A DNA stretch of 64,000 nt. Source: Trichobilharzia szidati. Lineage: Eukaryota > Platyhelminthes > Trematoda > Strigeidida > Schistosomatidae. The stretch spans positions 34,321,204 through 34,385,203 of the forward strand of contig OX235273.1 of NCBI GenBank assembly GCA_944472155.2, in the 5' to 3' direction. The translations under genes and the position numbers were made by a program. Shown here in pieces: positions 47,336-58,431 of this stretch. Every line of letters begins with the position of its first letter. Positions within the stretch are counted from its first letter, which is position 1. Under the pieces are notes generated by a model. It saw only the letters and a list, made by a program, of their open reading frames with translations. It did no database searches and had not been told where the DNA came from.

Positions 47336-49311
47336 TTATTGTTCCCTTGGGTTCCTAGTGGAACATAGGGCTTCAACTGCACGTCTCCACTTGCTTCTGT
47401 CTTCTGCTGTTCTTTTCACTTGCGTCCATGTTATTCCATACTGTTTCATCTCCTCCTCACACGATCTCCTCCATGTCACCCTTGGACGTCCCACTCGCCG
47501 CTTCCCTTTCGGGTTCCACTCGAGGGCTTGACGCGCGATGTCACTCAACGGCCTCCTCAGCGAGTGTCCAATCCATCTCCACTTCCTCCTGCATATTTGT
47601 TGGGCGATTGGTTCCTGTTTCGTTTGTTCCCATAGCTTCTTGTTTGTGATTCTTTCTGGCCATCTAATCTTCAGTATGGAGCGAAGACAGTTGTTGATAA
47701 AGGTCTGCAACCTGTTGAAAATATTCTTGGTGACCCGCCAAGTTTCTGATCCGTAAAGCAAAATTGACTTGACGTTTGTATTGAAAATCCGAATTTTGTT
47801 GTTGATGCTGAGTGACAGTGGAAGATTTCCAGATTGGTTTCAGGTTGATGAATGTGTTTCTCGCCTTCCCGATTCTCGATTTGACATCCTCGTCCGTTCC
47901 TCCTGTGGTTGAGACAATGCTCCCTAGATAAGTGAAAGAAGTAACCTCTTTCAAATCCCTCCCGTTGATGATGATTGGCACTGGATGTTGCTGCTGTTGT
48001 TGTTGTTGTTGGTTGGTTATTTTCATAACCTCCGTCTTGTCTATGTTCACCTGGAGTCCTGTCTTTGCTGCTTCTTCGACCGGTTTGTCGGTTTTTGCTT
48101 GTAAGTCTTCGATTTTGTGTGCCATCAAACATAAATCATCCACGCGCGAAATCCAGGTCTTCTAGGTTCTTCACGTCGGTCCAGGATATCCCTGTCTTCT
48201 CGTTTCCCACTGTCTGACGCATAATCCAGTCCACCACAATTAGGAATATCATTGGTGATAATAAGCACCCTTGTCTGTCTCCTGTGTTTACTCCAAACGC
48301 TTCGCTGAGTTTTCCGTTGTGGATCACTTGACATGTGCCGTTGTCGTACAGCTGTTGAATAAGGTTGATGAATATTTGCGGTACGCCGTAGTACTCGAGT
48401 AGTTTCCAAATTACTTCGCGGTCAACGCTGTCGAAGGCCTTCTCAAAGTCTATGAAGTTGAGGTAGAGATTTGATTGCCATTCCATGCTTTGTTCTATGA
48501 TAATGCGTAGAGTTGCAATTTGGTCAGAACATGATTTGCCTTTCCTGAATCCAGCTTGTTCTGGTCGGAGTTCTGTATCCAGCGCGTCCTTGATTCTCTC
48601 CAGGATGATGCGACTCAGGATTTAACTTGGCGTCGACAGGAGCATGATTCCTCGCCAGTTCTTGCAGAGTCCCAGGTCGCCCTTCTTTGGTAGTTTCACT
48701 AGGTAACCTTTCCTCCAGTCAGTAGGCACCTTTCCCTCTTTCCAGATCTTTTGTAATAATGGAGTCAGCATATCTGCCGTCGTTTTTGGGTCCGCTTTTA
48801 GTGCTTCCGGGGGTATTCCATCTGGTCCAGCTGCTTTTCCAGCTTTCAGAAGCTTGATTGCATTCATGACTTCAGTTTTCGTTGGAGGATTGGTGTCAAC
48901 TTGCAGTTGTGTACGTGCTGTTGTTATTATTTCCTGACGGGTGGCAGGTGGTGGTCGGTTCAAGAGTCCTTTGAAGTGGTCCGCCCATTGTTTAATCTGT
49001 CTTTCTTCTTTGGTAATTGGGTTCCCTTGGCTGTCTTTTATAGCTTTCACTTGTGTTGATCTCTTCCCGGATAGAGACTTGGTTATCTGATATAGTGTCC
49101 TCAGGTCCCTTTTGCCTGCTGCCTTCTCAGCTTCAGTAGCCAGGTTGTCGTAGAATTGTCTTTTGTCCTTCCTGGCACTCTTCTTCAATTCTTTGTCCAG
49201 TGCTGTGTAAGTTGAGTTCAGCGTCTCTTTCTATTGTCCATCTTTGCATTGAATCATCTTCTCTTTCACCATTCTCCTCTCCTCTATTAGCTTCCAAGCG
49301 TCCGTTGAGAG
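47336..49311 (-). pseudogene. RTE reverse transcriptase and C-terminal region, disrupted
   Basis: Segments in order: 48622-49188 (KDKRQFYDNLATEAEKAAG, LKAGKAAGPDGIPPEALK, LPKKGDLGLCKNWRGI: reverse transcriptase motifs 0-2), 48136-48486 (LNFIDFEKAFDSVDRE, motif A; NTGDRQGCLLSPMIF, motif B, usually GVRQGC), then the FADD box split by four extra bases (reads FARG stop), 47664-48143 (Gln tract QQQQQQQQ, TSFTYLGSIVSTTGGT) and, after a frameshift near 47815, 47336-47761 ([34 protein letters not shown]). The last region is a conserved RTE C-terminus. Stops as listed for the whole element. Not translatable as one protein. Confidence 0.93.
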
Positions 49312-50493
49312 TCATTCTTTGTCTTGTTTCTTCTTTCTTCCTAAAACCGTTGAGCACGTTTCGTTGAAAATTACCTTCAGAGAGTTCCAATGGTCTTCCA
49401 CGGATGATTCCTCAGTGGTGCCACGTAGTGTTTCCTGCTTTGCTCTGACAGTTGCAGTGAAAATGTCCTGTGTGATTGTGTCCTTCAGTTTGTGAGTGTT
49501 GAACTTGCATTGTGGCCTATCCCCAGGTATCCTCGAGGCTTTCAGCTTCACCTTGAAAGTCCCTTGTACCAGATAGTGGTCTGAACCGACATCTGCTCCT
49601 CTCCTCGATCTTGTGTCCAGTAGGCTCCGTCTCCACTTCCTTGAGATTGAAATGAAGTCTATCTGGTTTTTGGTGTGTCCATCTGGTGAAATCCATGTTG
49701 CCTTGTGTATATCCCTGTGTTTGAACACACTGCCACCAATCACCAAATCATTGAAGGCGCAGAAGTCTGAGAAGAGTTCACCATTTTCGTTCGTTTCACC
49801 GAGAGCCTCACGACCCATGGTGAGTTCTCTTCCTGTATTGTCTCCTCCCAGCTTCGCATTCATGTCGCCCATCAGGATTTTGATATCGCTCTTTGGGACG
49901 TTGTCCATTACTGTTTGTAGTTGACTGTAGAAATCCTCCTTCTTCTCATGTTCTGAGGCGTTTGTAGGCGCGTAGCACTGAATGATTGTAACCTTTTTTC
50001 CTTTTGAGTTGAACCTGGCTGTCATTATCCTGGAGGAGTTTGGTTCCCACTGCATGAGAGCTTTAGCCGCTGTTGGTGACATCATGATGGCTACTCCCTC
50101 GGTGTGCTCGTGATTGTCCTCTGGGTGACCGGAGTAGATTATTGTCTCTCCAGTTGATAGTTGGCTCCTTCCACATCCGTTCCATCTGCTCTCGCAGATT
50201 CCCAACACTTCCATTTTATATCTCCTCATTTCTGCGGCTACCTGAGCAGCCTTCCCAGCTTCGTACATTGTACGAACATTCCACGTCCCCATCCTTATTT
50301 TCGCTTTCATCGAAAGAAGGCACATCGGCTGACTGGCTTCCCGAAGGCTTTCACCAGCCCGCGTCATTTCACTTCCCCGATTCCAGCAAAAAATAAGGTC
50401 ACTATTTGTAATTTTAGAATTTTGAATATATTTGTGCGTTGAAGTTTTAGTAGCAATTTGGTTAAGTTTTGGGGGTGGAGTTGCTAGCACCAC
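49312..50493 (-). pseudogene. RTE endonuclease domain (APE type), N-terminal part of ORF
   Basis: 393 open codons. Residues 1-60 are a leader; the true start may be a later Met such as residue 68. The endonuclease nicks target DNA for target-primed reverse transcription. Visible motifs: TWNVRTMYEAGK (70-81) with the catalytic Asn72, ICESRW with Glu101, CYAPTN near 173, MGDMNAKLGG with Asp210 and Asn212, QIDFIS with Asp279, and GSDHYLV with Asp305 and His306. All catalytic positions look intact. The frame stops at a TGA after KKKQDKE where Trp is expected; beyond it the same frame continues into the reverse transcriptase, so this is the front part of a polyprotein. Labelled pseudogene because the ORF as a whole is broken. 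Confidence 0.9.
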
Positions 50494-50579
50494 GCCCCAA
50501 CCCTCCCTCTTTATCCGGGCTTGGGACCGGCTAGAATACTAGTGACCTAGTAATCTAGGCGAGGTTGGATTTTGGATAT

Positions 50580-51730
50580 AGTATTCTATAAATTTAGTCT
50601 TTTTCTGACTTGCAATGTATATTTGTTATTAGTTCATTTTATCTATGAGCGGTTTACCTCATCTAAAATTAAGATGACACAATCAGTCACGAAACACACT
50701 TCACACCTGACAGTCTGATAGTGGCGTGTTTGAGTTACAGCCCTACTATCTCTTTAGTATAATCATTTGTCACTGATGCTTCTTAGTTTCAATTCAGAAC
50801 ATAACTGCTTGTAAGTACTTCAGAGCTATCAATGGTACTGCGACTGCTTGGTCCTATAAACCTAGATTATAAGAAACAGAAGCCTATTACACACAAACAG
50901 TACAACTTAATAATCCTTAACCTATAGGGCATTGGGCACTGAGTTGTACTCTTAGTGGCAATCCCATCTGTTGAGGATGTTTAATCAGAATGAAATGCTT
51001 GACATGAGATTAACATACACTTACGTATATACAAGTAGCGAGATAAAACCTTTTGATAAATCACAGAATTAGCATACATTTCGTTGGTCAATTAGCAGTT
51101 GTATCACTCATTACTTAATGAGTACATATGACGTAATGCACATATTTTAAACAAGTGAATTTATGCAATGATTGTTGCATCACCATTGTAATTCCCATGT
51201 AACCAACTGATATCTGATGTATGCATAAGCCAAGTTTATCAACATGAAAAGGACATATGAATGAAACAAAGTCAGAAATTAGAATACATTAAGTCAGTCA
51301 GTAAGTAAATTGCTAAAACACTGGGACTGGATGTCTCCAAGTGCATATGTAAATGTACCCTCCACATAATTGTATAGGCTGAATAAACTTCAAAATAATG
51401 AACAATAAATTTATCAGTAAAAGTGATCTCACTGTCTACATTTGTGAACGTCATCCTTATCTTATTTATCTACTCTTACACAGGAGGGCGATATGTGTTC
51501 AGATAATGGGAGACAATTAGCAGACATGACCTGACTCTATAAATGATAATTGATGTTTGCTAATCTGAATACTTTATATCACCTTAGGTAAAACATTTTT
51601 GGCAATACGAAGATTAACTTCGGTTTCTTTACTAAACTTTCTGGCCACCGAGGGGTAATGAATATCATGTGTCTATAACTTGTTGTTAGTACAAAATGAA
51701 TTCTGTAAGTTACGTTTGGAATGTCATTAC
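50580..51730. other. unassigned stretch
   Basis: No recognisable feature. Confidence 0.55.
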
Positions 51731-51734
51731 CGAG

Positions 51735-51940
51735 TCAGTTGTCTCGTTATCGTGGTGCACTCTGAAGTGATGTTAAAAGTCCAAGATCCATGTTTTCCAA
51801 TCGGTAATACTTACCAGTAAGGTGTGTCTGCAACTTTGAAGGAACTCATATCGGGTTTTCGGATTTCAACATGAGCTTCCCAATGTAACAGTTGCCGACT
51901 TTACCACTGAGCTATTCAGACTGACGACTGACCTCTTGTA
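51735..51940 (-). repeat. tRNA-headed SINE, family of the 21.1-21.6 kb repeat
   Basis: Minus strand begins TGAATAGCTCAGTGGTAAAG (A-box-like, tRNA-like start), then CATGTTGAAATCCGA (B-box-like), then GATATGAGTTCCTTCAAAG, shared with 21430-21460. A hammerhead block is not recognisable in this copy. Confidence 0.55.
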
Positions 51941-51944
51941 CAAC

Positions 51945-52740
51945 ATTAGTGGATACCTTCATTGATCAGTATGGAAATTGGTTTTTATCTTAAAACAAGA
52001 TAAAATAATAGCTTTGGTAGTAACATTTTGTGTTATTGTGTTATTCGATCGTAATTATCCTTCTGGATGGCATCGTCATGTGGAAGCTTACACCGAAGGT
52101 TTGTCTTACATTCATTTATTTGTTCCAACACCTTTGTACTATTCCAAAGTTTTACAGTATTTGTAATTCTTTCACAGTTTTTTTGGCAAATAAAAGACGT
52201 GATTATATACATAACTGATTGATTGATACGAGTGGTGCTGCTGCCAATCACTTACTTCAAACAGCGGTTCTTGTTAATCTAATCCAAGTTATCTAAACAC
52301 CGGAAAGCCATTTCTCTCATTTAAAGCTGACATTATCGGCGGTGTACCAGGATTAACTCATATCAATCAGTCGATAGTATACAGCATCGTGCTTAGTTTC
52401 TTGATTGGCATTCATGGTATCAGGCAGATCACGTAATGTGGTCTGAATAATTTCCATTACCAAAGAAAACTGTAATGAAATTTCACCTTGAATTGTGTAA
52501 AAATTACAAGTTACAAGTTTCATTCAAGTAAATGACTTTTGTAATCATGTGAATACTAAGATGTCATCGTAGTCCGTATTCTAGCCGACTGAGACTGTTA
52601 TAGAATAGCTGTTCTACGGAGTGCCAGTACTGAGGGTAGTTTCTTCTCCAATAGAACTTCAGCATGTACAACACTACAGCTTGTCTAATTGATTGAAGTG
52701 GAGTTATCAACTATTATTCATGCATATATTTTCAAATCTT
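51945..52740. other. unassigned stretch
   Basis: No recognisable feature. Confidence 0.5.
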
Positions 52741-52744
52741 GATT

Positions 52745-52900
52745 TGTAAGGATTTGATCTTTTTTGAGTTTGACCACGGATTGATATCATATAGAAAACA
52801 GGTCCTGGTTTCGAACCTCGTTTGGTATGTACTGTCGATGATTCACAAACTACGATAAAATGAGGACTAATTTCTCAGTAAATGGTGAATTCGTGTCATT
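52745..52900 (+). repeat. hammerhead SINE family 2, rearranged and decayed
   Basis: First 45 bp (TAAGGATTTGATC, CACGGATTGATATCA) match the inverse of the tail of the copy at 30865. Then GGTCCTGGTTTCGAACCTCG (B-box) and GTACTG, TCGATGA core, a damaged stem II around AAACTA, and ATAAAATG. Head and inverted tail are joined, so this copy is a rearrangement. Confidence 0.55.
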
Positions 52901-53300
52901 TCACACGGTTTTCGTAAGCTGCTTACATTCTGAATAATCCGGTACGCAAGTAATCGATTCGACATAATTCGGGCATACTTTTAACTGTTCATTCTACAAG
53001 AGTAGAATAAGCCGTAGAAGATTGTGACGAGATAAGATATAAACGGAGTCAGAATAGAAAAGAAAAGGCGTTCAGCAAACAGTTACTCTTTTAGGCGATA
53101 TCATTCTCAAGCTGTACAAACCGCAAATTTATAGTAATTTTTCTTGGCAACAAAAGGAATATTTCCAAAGGTGTGTTAGTGCAATTGTTAATTTTTGACA
53201 ACAAATTACGTAATTTAGAAGGCATTAATCGGTTAGAAACTAAAACAAAGTTACAAAAGTAGGTTGGGTGACGTAATCTAATTGCTAGGGTTCAATGAAA

Positions 53301-53480
53301 AATGAATCAGAGTCAAGTTAATAATCTGAGTAGAATTCACTTGAAAATGAATGAGAGTCAAGTTAATAAGCTGAGTAGAATTCACTTGAAAATAAATCAG
53401 AGTTAAGTTGATAAGCTGAGTAGAATTCACTTGAAAATAAATCAGAGTTAAGTTGATAAGCTGAGTAGAATTCACTTAAA
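53301..53480. repeat. minisatellite, four 45-bp units, in left arm of PLE-K
   Basis: Units at 53301, 53346, 53391 and 53436, each containing TAAGCTGAGTAGAATTCACT or a one- or two-base variant. Two inverse units lie at about 54500-54590 in the opposite arm. 45 bp is a multiple of three, which creates a repeated 15-residue minus-strand frame; I treat that frame as fortuitous. Confidence 0.9.
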
Positions 53481-53491
53481 AATAAACGAAA

Positions 53492-54349
53492 ATGGAGTTA
53501 GCAACAGTCGTCATGAGGGTAGAGATATCTTTTCTGGATGTGCAACTAACAAGACGCGAACAAGATGGGACACTCAAAAGATCCATTCACAGAAAACCGA
53601 CATGGAATGGACAACTCATCAGCTTTCACAGTTGGGTGCCTCTATATACAAACCGGAATCTAATCCGCTCACTGACTCACAGAATCCACAACATTTGCAG
53701 TCCGGAAACTATAGAAGAGGAGCTGAAGACCCTCAAAAGAATCCTCCTTGAAAACGGTTACCCGGAACGTTTCATCACAAAATCCATGAAGCCCAAAACA
53801 CAAAAACCGTCTATGCTTATTGCTCCCAAGAAACTTCTCTATTTAAATCTACAATTCAACGGAGATTCTTCAGCAGAAATACTGAGAAACCGCCTGTGCC
53901 GTTCACTGAAGAAAACCTTCTTCGCAGCTGAACTCAGACTAACTTTCTCTACGAAACCAATGATTCGCACGAACGTGAAGGACAAGCTTCCACTGGGGGC
54001 CTCATCAATGTGCATCTACCAATTCACCTGCTCATGTGGAGCTAGGTATGTCGGCCGTACCCAGCGTTTGCTATCCAAACGAATCAGCGAACACTTACCT
54101 TCATGGTTTTATAAAGGAGAAAGAAGATCCCCTTGTCACAGCTCTATCCTAGAACACTTGATCGAATCCGGACACCAAGCAAACCCACAAAACAACTTCT
54201 CAATTATCTACACAATACGTGGGAATCTTGCCAAAAGAGTACGAATTAAACTTCTTCAAACTGCAGAAGCAATGGCAATTCACATATTGAATCCTGAACT
54301 CTGCATACAAAAGAAGTTTGTTCAGTCACTAAATCTACAATGGTCCTGA
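53492..54349 (+). CDS. PLE-K ORF: end of reverse transcriptase plus GIY-YIG endonuclease, unbroken
   Basis: 285 codons without interruption, unlike every other longer PLE frame here. Residues 1-11 come from the inverted arm, so the ATG is created by the truncation junction. Family sequence begins at SFLDVQLTRREQDG (residues 13-26), the block after reverse transcriptase motif C; motifs A-C are absent. Residues 75-150 are the linker (EELKTLKRILLENGYPERF, LKKTFFAAEL). The GIY-YIG region covers 173-201: CIYQFTCSC, ARYVGRTQR, RISEH. The C-terminus is LLQTAEAMAIHILNPELC and QKKFVQSLNLQWS. The full PLE protein would be more than twice as long. It may encode a stand-alone nuclease-like protein, or simply be a young truncated copy. 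No promoter was identified. Confidence 0.8.
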   Translation: MELATVVMRVEISFLDVQLTRREQDGTLKRSIHRKPTWNGQLISFHSWVPLYTNRNLIRSLTHRIHNICSPETIEEELKTLKRILLENGYPERFITKSMKPKTQKPSMLIAPKKLLYLNLQFNGDSSAEILRNRLCRSLKKTFFAAELRLTFSTKPMIRTNVKDKLPLGASSMCIYQFTCSCGARYVGRTQRLLSKRISEHLPSWFYKGERRSPCHSSILEHLIESGHQANPQNNFSIIYTIRGNLAKRVRIKLLQTAEAMAIHILNPELCIQKKFVQSLNLQWS

Positions 54350-54884
54350 TCTATCTCAACACCAAATACGTAATTTTGTCTTACCTCTTTCTTCTTTGTT
54401 TGTCTGTTTCTTAATTGCATTATTTTCTACCCCCACCCTCTATTAAATCTCTACCCTCATGACGACTGTTGCTAACTCCATTTTCGTTTATTTTTAAGTG
54501 AATTCTACTCAGCTTATCAACTTAACTCTGATTTATTTTCAAGTGAATTCTACTCAGCTTATTAACTTGACTCTGATTCATTTTTCATTGAACCCTAGCA
54601 ATTAGATTACGTCACCCAACCTACTTTTGTAACTTTGTTTTAGTTTCTAACCGATTAATGCCTTCTAAATTACGTAATTTGTTGTCAAAAATTAACAATT
54701 GCACTAACACACCTTTGGAAATATTCCTTTTGTTGCCAAGAAAAATTACTATAAATTTGCGGTTTGTACAGCTTGAGAATGATATCGCCTAAAAGAGTAA
54801 CTGTTTGCTGAACGCCTTTTCTTTTCTATGACTGATTGGGAATTTTCAAATTGCTGAAACGTTGCAAGGAGTCAGAATAATTAG

Positions 54885-55545
54885 TCATGATCAAAATAGA
54901 TATGTTAAACATTGTGAAGAGAAGGGCATTCTGGAATTTTAGCACAAATAAAATATTAGTGAAGATGACTACGTAATCGCGTGTGAGGTTATTCAAACAA
55001 AATAGGAGAGATTAAAGACAACAAGGGTATTTATAAAATCATAAGGAAAATATATGAACATGGGTATCATGCTAAATCATGAAGTTGATATAAATTTCGA
55101 TGAGTTCAGATGAAAGTGTCAGTGCCTACCAAGGTGTTAACACATAATTAAAGCTTCCATTCTCAGACGATGACAACTTTCACAATTCAAAGTATTTATG
55201 AAATGCTCCATATGTTCACCATCTGTATCTGCTACGTGCTGAGCTAGGCGGTTTTAAACAAAGATGGACCTTTAGGACAGACCGCTGCATATATCTCTTT
55301 ATCGGGTCATTTAGATATAGTCTAATGGTTTTACGGAATTATTTATCTCTGGGATTGTGAATCTTTGGGCACTTTAAACCTGATTCCTTTTATTTCTAAT
55401 TAACATGTTAAATAAACACTTAAATAGATAGTTTTATTACACGTCATTTTATGAATACTTTCTTGTTAAAGGCACTTATTTCGATACGCTTAATTTATCT
55501 GTCTGATACATACATAAATTGTGTAATGTTGTATTTGAGTTATAT
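54885..55545. other. unassigned stretch
   Basis: No recognisable feature. Confidence 0.5.
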
Positions 55546-55549
55546 ATTT

Positions 55550-56107
55550 GTACTATAGCGAAGACAGGACATCAAGTGAACACAGAGAAGACAAAGGTGA
55601 TGAAGATGAACAGTCGGTAACAGCAAGCACTGAACACTATCATCAATACTAGTGTGAAGCCAGTCACTACCTCTATCTACTTCAGAGACTTGGCGCGTCA
55701 GGGAAAGCACTTTGAACAGCTTGTTATGGACTTTGATCGACAGTTGCATTTGCTCCATATTGGACATCAGATGATGACTCAGAAAGGATGGAAAATAAAC
55801 AAATATGTCAACAAGCCAACTAAGAATCTATCACCTAACAAATATGACGTAGAAAATGGAGATGATACACACTCAAGGGACCGGTGAGTGACATCCCTCT
55901 TCAGGCCCCCTGAATGGAACTTGAATAGGAAACGATTACTTTGATGTTGGGCTAATGTTGACTTGGATGATATCATGCACAGATACAAAGGCTCATGAAC
56001 AATAGCGGAACGAAGTAAAGACGATTGCAGAGAAGAAGGTGAAATAACGTGTGCTGTGGCAGCCCCTTGTTCCACTCGGCACCAATGGAAATAATAATAA
56101 TAATAAA
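55550..56107 (+). mobile_element. RTE 3' fragment H, decayed
   Basis: Order at codon level: GHQVNTEKTKVMKM, then ACGCCAG-region pieces (GAGACTTGGCGCGTCAGGGA), GACATCAGATGATG, AAAATGGAGATGATACACAC, AGTGACATCCCTCTTCAGGC, TTGACTTGGATGATATCATG, and the tail GGCAGCCCCTTGTTCCACTC plus AATAATAAT. All correspond to successive parts of the RTE C-terminal half, with deletions. Confidence 0.7.
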
Positions 56108-56109
56108 AC

Positions 56110-57970
56110 AAATTCCTAACTTCATCATGTTTTATGTAGTTTATATAGAGTTTCATGGGCGATTCTACTTTTGAACTTTATTATGCTTTCGATAGGTATC
56201 CAGGAATAATTCATAAATAGCTGTTTAGCCTTAAAAATGATATTTGACTTCAGTTCAGCTTTTTCATTCCCTTGTCATAGATAATATATGGCAGTTTTTA
56301 AGTATTTTAATAGTATGTAAAAAGCCAAATACATCGCTATAAAAAAGTAACTTCTAAATATAAACACTAAACAAAGCTTCAGAACTGATAATTACGTTCC
56401 ATATTTGATGAATTTTAGTCAAACTTATTTTCGAAATGGTTAGAACATTTGTCACACATGCCAAGCTGCCTCCAAAATAGAAGAAATTAGATTATTTCTT
56501 TCAGAAAAACGGAACTTGCAGTTTCACTCATAAATTGGCTTTAGTTCATGGAACTGCTATATTTTTTTTGATGCGGGGTACACGGGGACATTCAAGTTAG
56601 ATGTCCTACTCCTTGACACAACCTAATCGATGCTTTTCTACATGAAGCTGTGACGTGACCATAAAAATGACTCAGATGAAAAAAATAACTAGTCTCATAT
56701 AATGCAAAAGACGTCCAATATTGTATACATATATATATAAATACCACAGCAGAATGAATGATCTGAAAATCTCTCTTGAAAAATCTTTTCACAGTATTGA
56801 CATGAATTTGAGTATTTCTACTGTCCTGAGATTTTGAATATATTCTCTTAATTTATTCTTCACTATTTGTCTCTCTTTAAAGTTGGTCATTATTTGTAAT
56901 ACCCCAGTTTGCTGTTGTGTAATTTGGACCACTGATGAAAAGTTATGATTATACCCCCTATGACATTTTATTTCACTGAACTGGAGATTCCGCTTGGTGC
57001 TTCGACTATCTTCGTGAGAAGTTCATTGACATATACGAATCTGATGAGAAACCTTTGATGGTGGGAAGCATTCCTCTAGAATTTTGGATATTTGACAGTC
57101 GTGTTGTATCAGCTATTTCCTGTTTTATAGTTTGTATTTCGTATCAGAGAAACCTTTAGAATGTAAATTTGCTTAACAGCATTGCTAAGGTCTTTTTCGT
57201 CCTTGAATCTGTTTAATATTAAAGAGATTTTATTGCATTAAATCATATTTTGATACTGTTGGAATATAACCATGACTCGGAAGTTTGACTAACTGTACAG
57301 AAAAATGCATAAAAGTGTCTGGAACCTATAAACTTGGTTTTCGAGAGTAATTGATTACTTTTTGACTGACGTACTTACGATTCAGTTCATACGTGAATGA
57401 TTAAACCTACTATTTAGGCTGTCGTGATAAGATATGATAAGTTTATAAACTAGTTAGTCTTCACAATTCACTTTAGTAGTTCAACCAACAAACAGAATAA
57501 GATAGGTTGACTTTAAATGCACGACCAAATCAGTTTTCGCCTGGCGTTGCGATGAATGAACTCAATGATGAGCTAAATGTGTAAAATATATTGATGCGTC
57601 TAGTGATATTTAATGACAAACAGTTATTTGATAATCTTCGATGATGTTGAACACTCGCAGGAATGTACATTTTAAAAAATTAATGGAGACGGCTAAAACT
57701 ATCACATATTATATCGAACCAAAACTTAAAAACATTGACAGATGTTTAAACAGTTTTTGTCGCACCTAGGCAACTTTTATTTGTTCAGAAGTGACTTGAA
57801 GGACAAGAATCACGTTTTCATAATGTCGCCATAAGGAGGCAAGTAAATAAATTTTTTTTATCTGAAGGAAAGAAATCAACTAAAGCGGAAGGCAACTAAT
57901 GGTATGAAAGATATGTAAACTAAACACAATATTTCGTTCACCAGATACTGCGAATTCTGATGCTACCAAT
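56110..57970. other. unassigned stretch
   Basis: About 1.9 kb without recognised features, apart from (TA)n near 56727-56739. It might contain the upstream part of the CR1-like copy interrupted by PLE-F, but no motif shows this. Confidence 0.5.
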
Positions 57971-58037
57971 ACAATAATGATCGCTTTATACATTTGGTTC
58001 CCTTGATAAATTTTGTTAAAGAAAGGAAGACGAAATT

Positions 58038-58086
58038 TGCAGTATAAAATGATATCATTCTATTTCACAGGTTCTCATCAGCTGCA
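58038..58086 (-). ncRNA. hammerhead ribozyme motif, left arm of PLE-F
   Basis: Exact inverse of 59012-59060; see there. Both copies share all core positions. Confidence 0.65.
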
Positions 58087-58431
58087 CATCACTACCTGAA
58101 ATTACAATGGTTATATAGATGATAATAACATACTTTAATGTTTGAGTGGTAGTAGAGAAGAGATACTATGAAACTGACGCATCCAAAATGAAAACATTAC
58201 AATTTTTAGTTTAAGTTTTCATCATCAATTTATACGCTTTCGAAGTTGAAAAGAGAGGGGGGTTGGGTAAGACAGAAAACAGAAAAAATTAATTAACAGA
58301 ACAGTGTTAGCTTGTAGGTTCACATAGCAACTCAAAAAAAAGCGGTTACAGTTTATGAGATTAAGATTTGTTCAGTGAGTTGAAATCACTGAATTAGATG
58401 ACTAATTAATGTAATCAAAATCAAAATTCAG

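Larger units (their letters stand above)
47312..50574 (-). mobile_element. full-length RTE (SR2-like) LINE with 10-bp TSD
   Basis: TTGGATTTTG at 47312-47321 and again at 50565-50574 brackets 47322-50564, about 3.24 kb, the expected full length for RTE elements. Reading leftward: a short 5' leader, an apurinic-type endonuclease, a reverse transcriptase and the 3' end GTTGAAGCCCTATGTTCCAC ending in ATTATT repeats. Endonuclease and reverse transcriptase share one long frame, now interrupted by TGA (49312-49314), TAG (49231-49233), TAA (48622-48624), a 4-base insertion in the catalytic box (48141-48144) and a frameshift near 47815. All other RTE pieces in the window can be placed on it. It appears to be a full-length but recently inactivated copy. 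Confidence 0.95.
53045..54879 (+). mobile_element. PLE-K: Penelope-like element with inverted arms and exact 12-bp TSD
   Basis: GGAGTCAGAATA at 53045-53056 and 54868-54879 is an exact TSD. Inverted arms run from 53057 to about 53530 and from about 54450 to 54829, differing in repeat number: the left arm has four 45-bp units, the right has two. An extra 38 bp (54830-54867) lies beyond the right arm only. A hammerhead-like relic lies at both outer parts (CAGC/GCTG stem I near 54769 and 54807). Between the arms is an unbroken coding frame. Confidence 0.9.

Noticed and set aside
53278..53475. Minus-strand 65-codon frame with repeated NSTQLINLTLI motif
   Set aside because: It is a translation of the 45-bp minisatellite in the PLE-K arm; unit length divisible by three keeps it open by chance.
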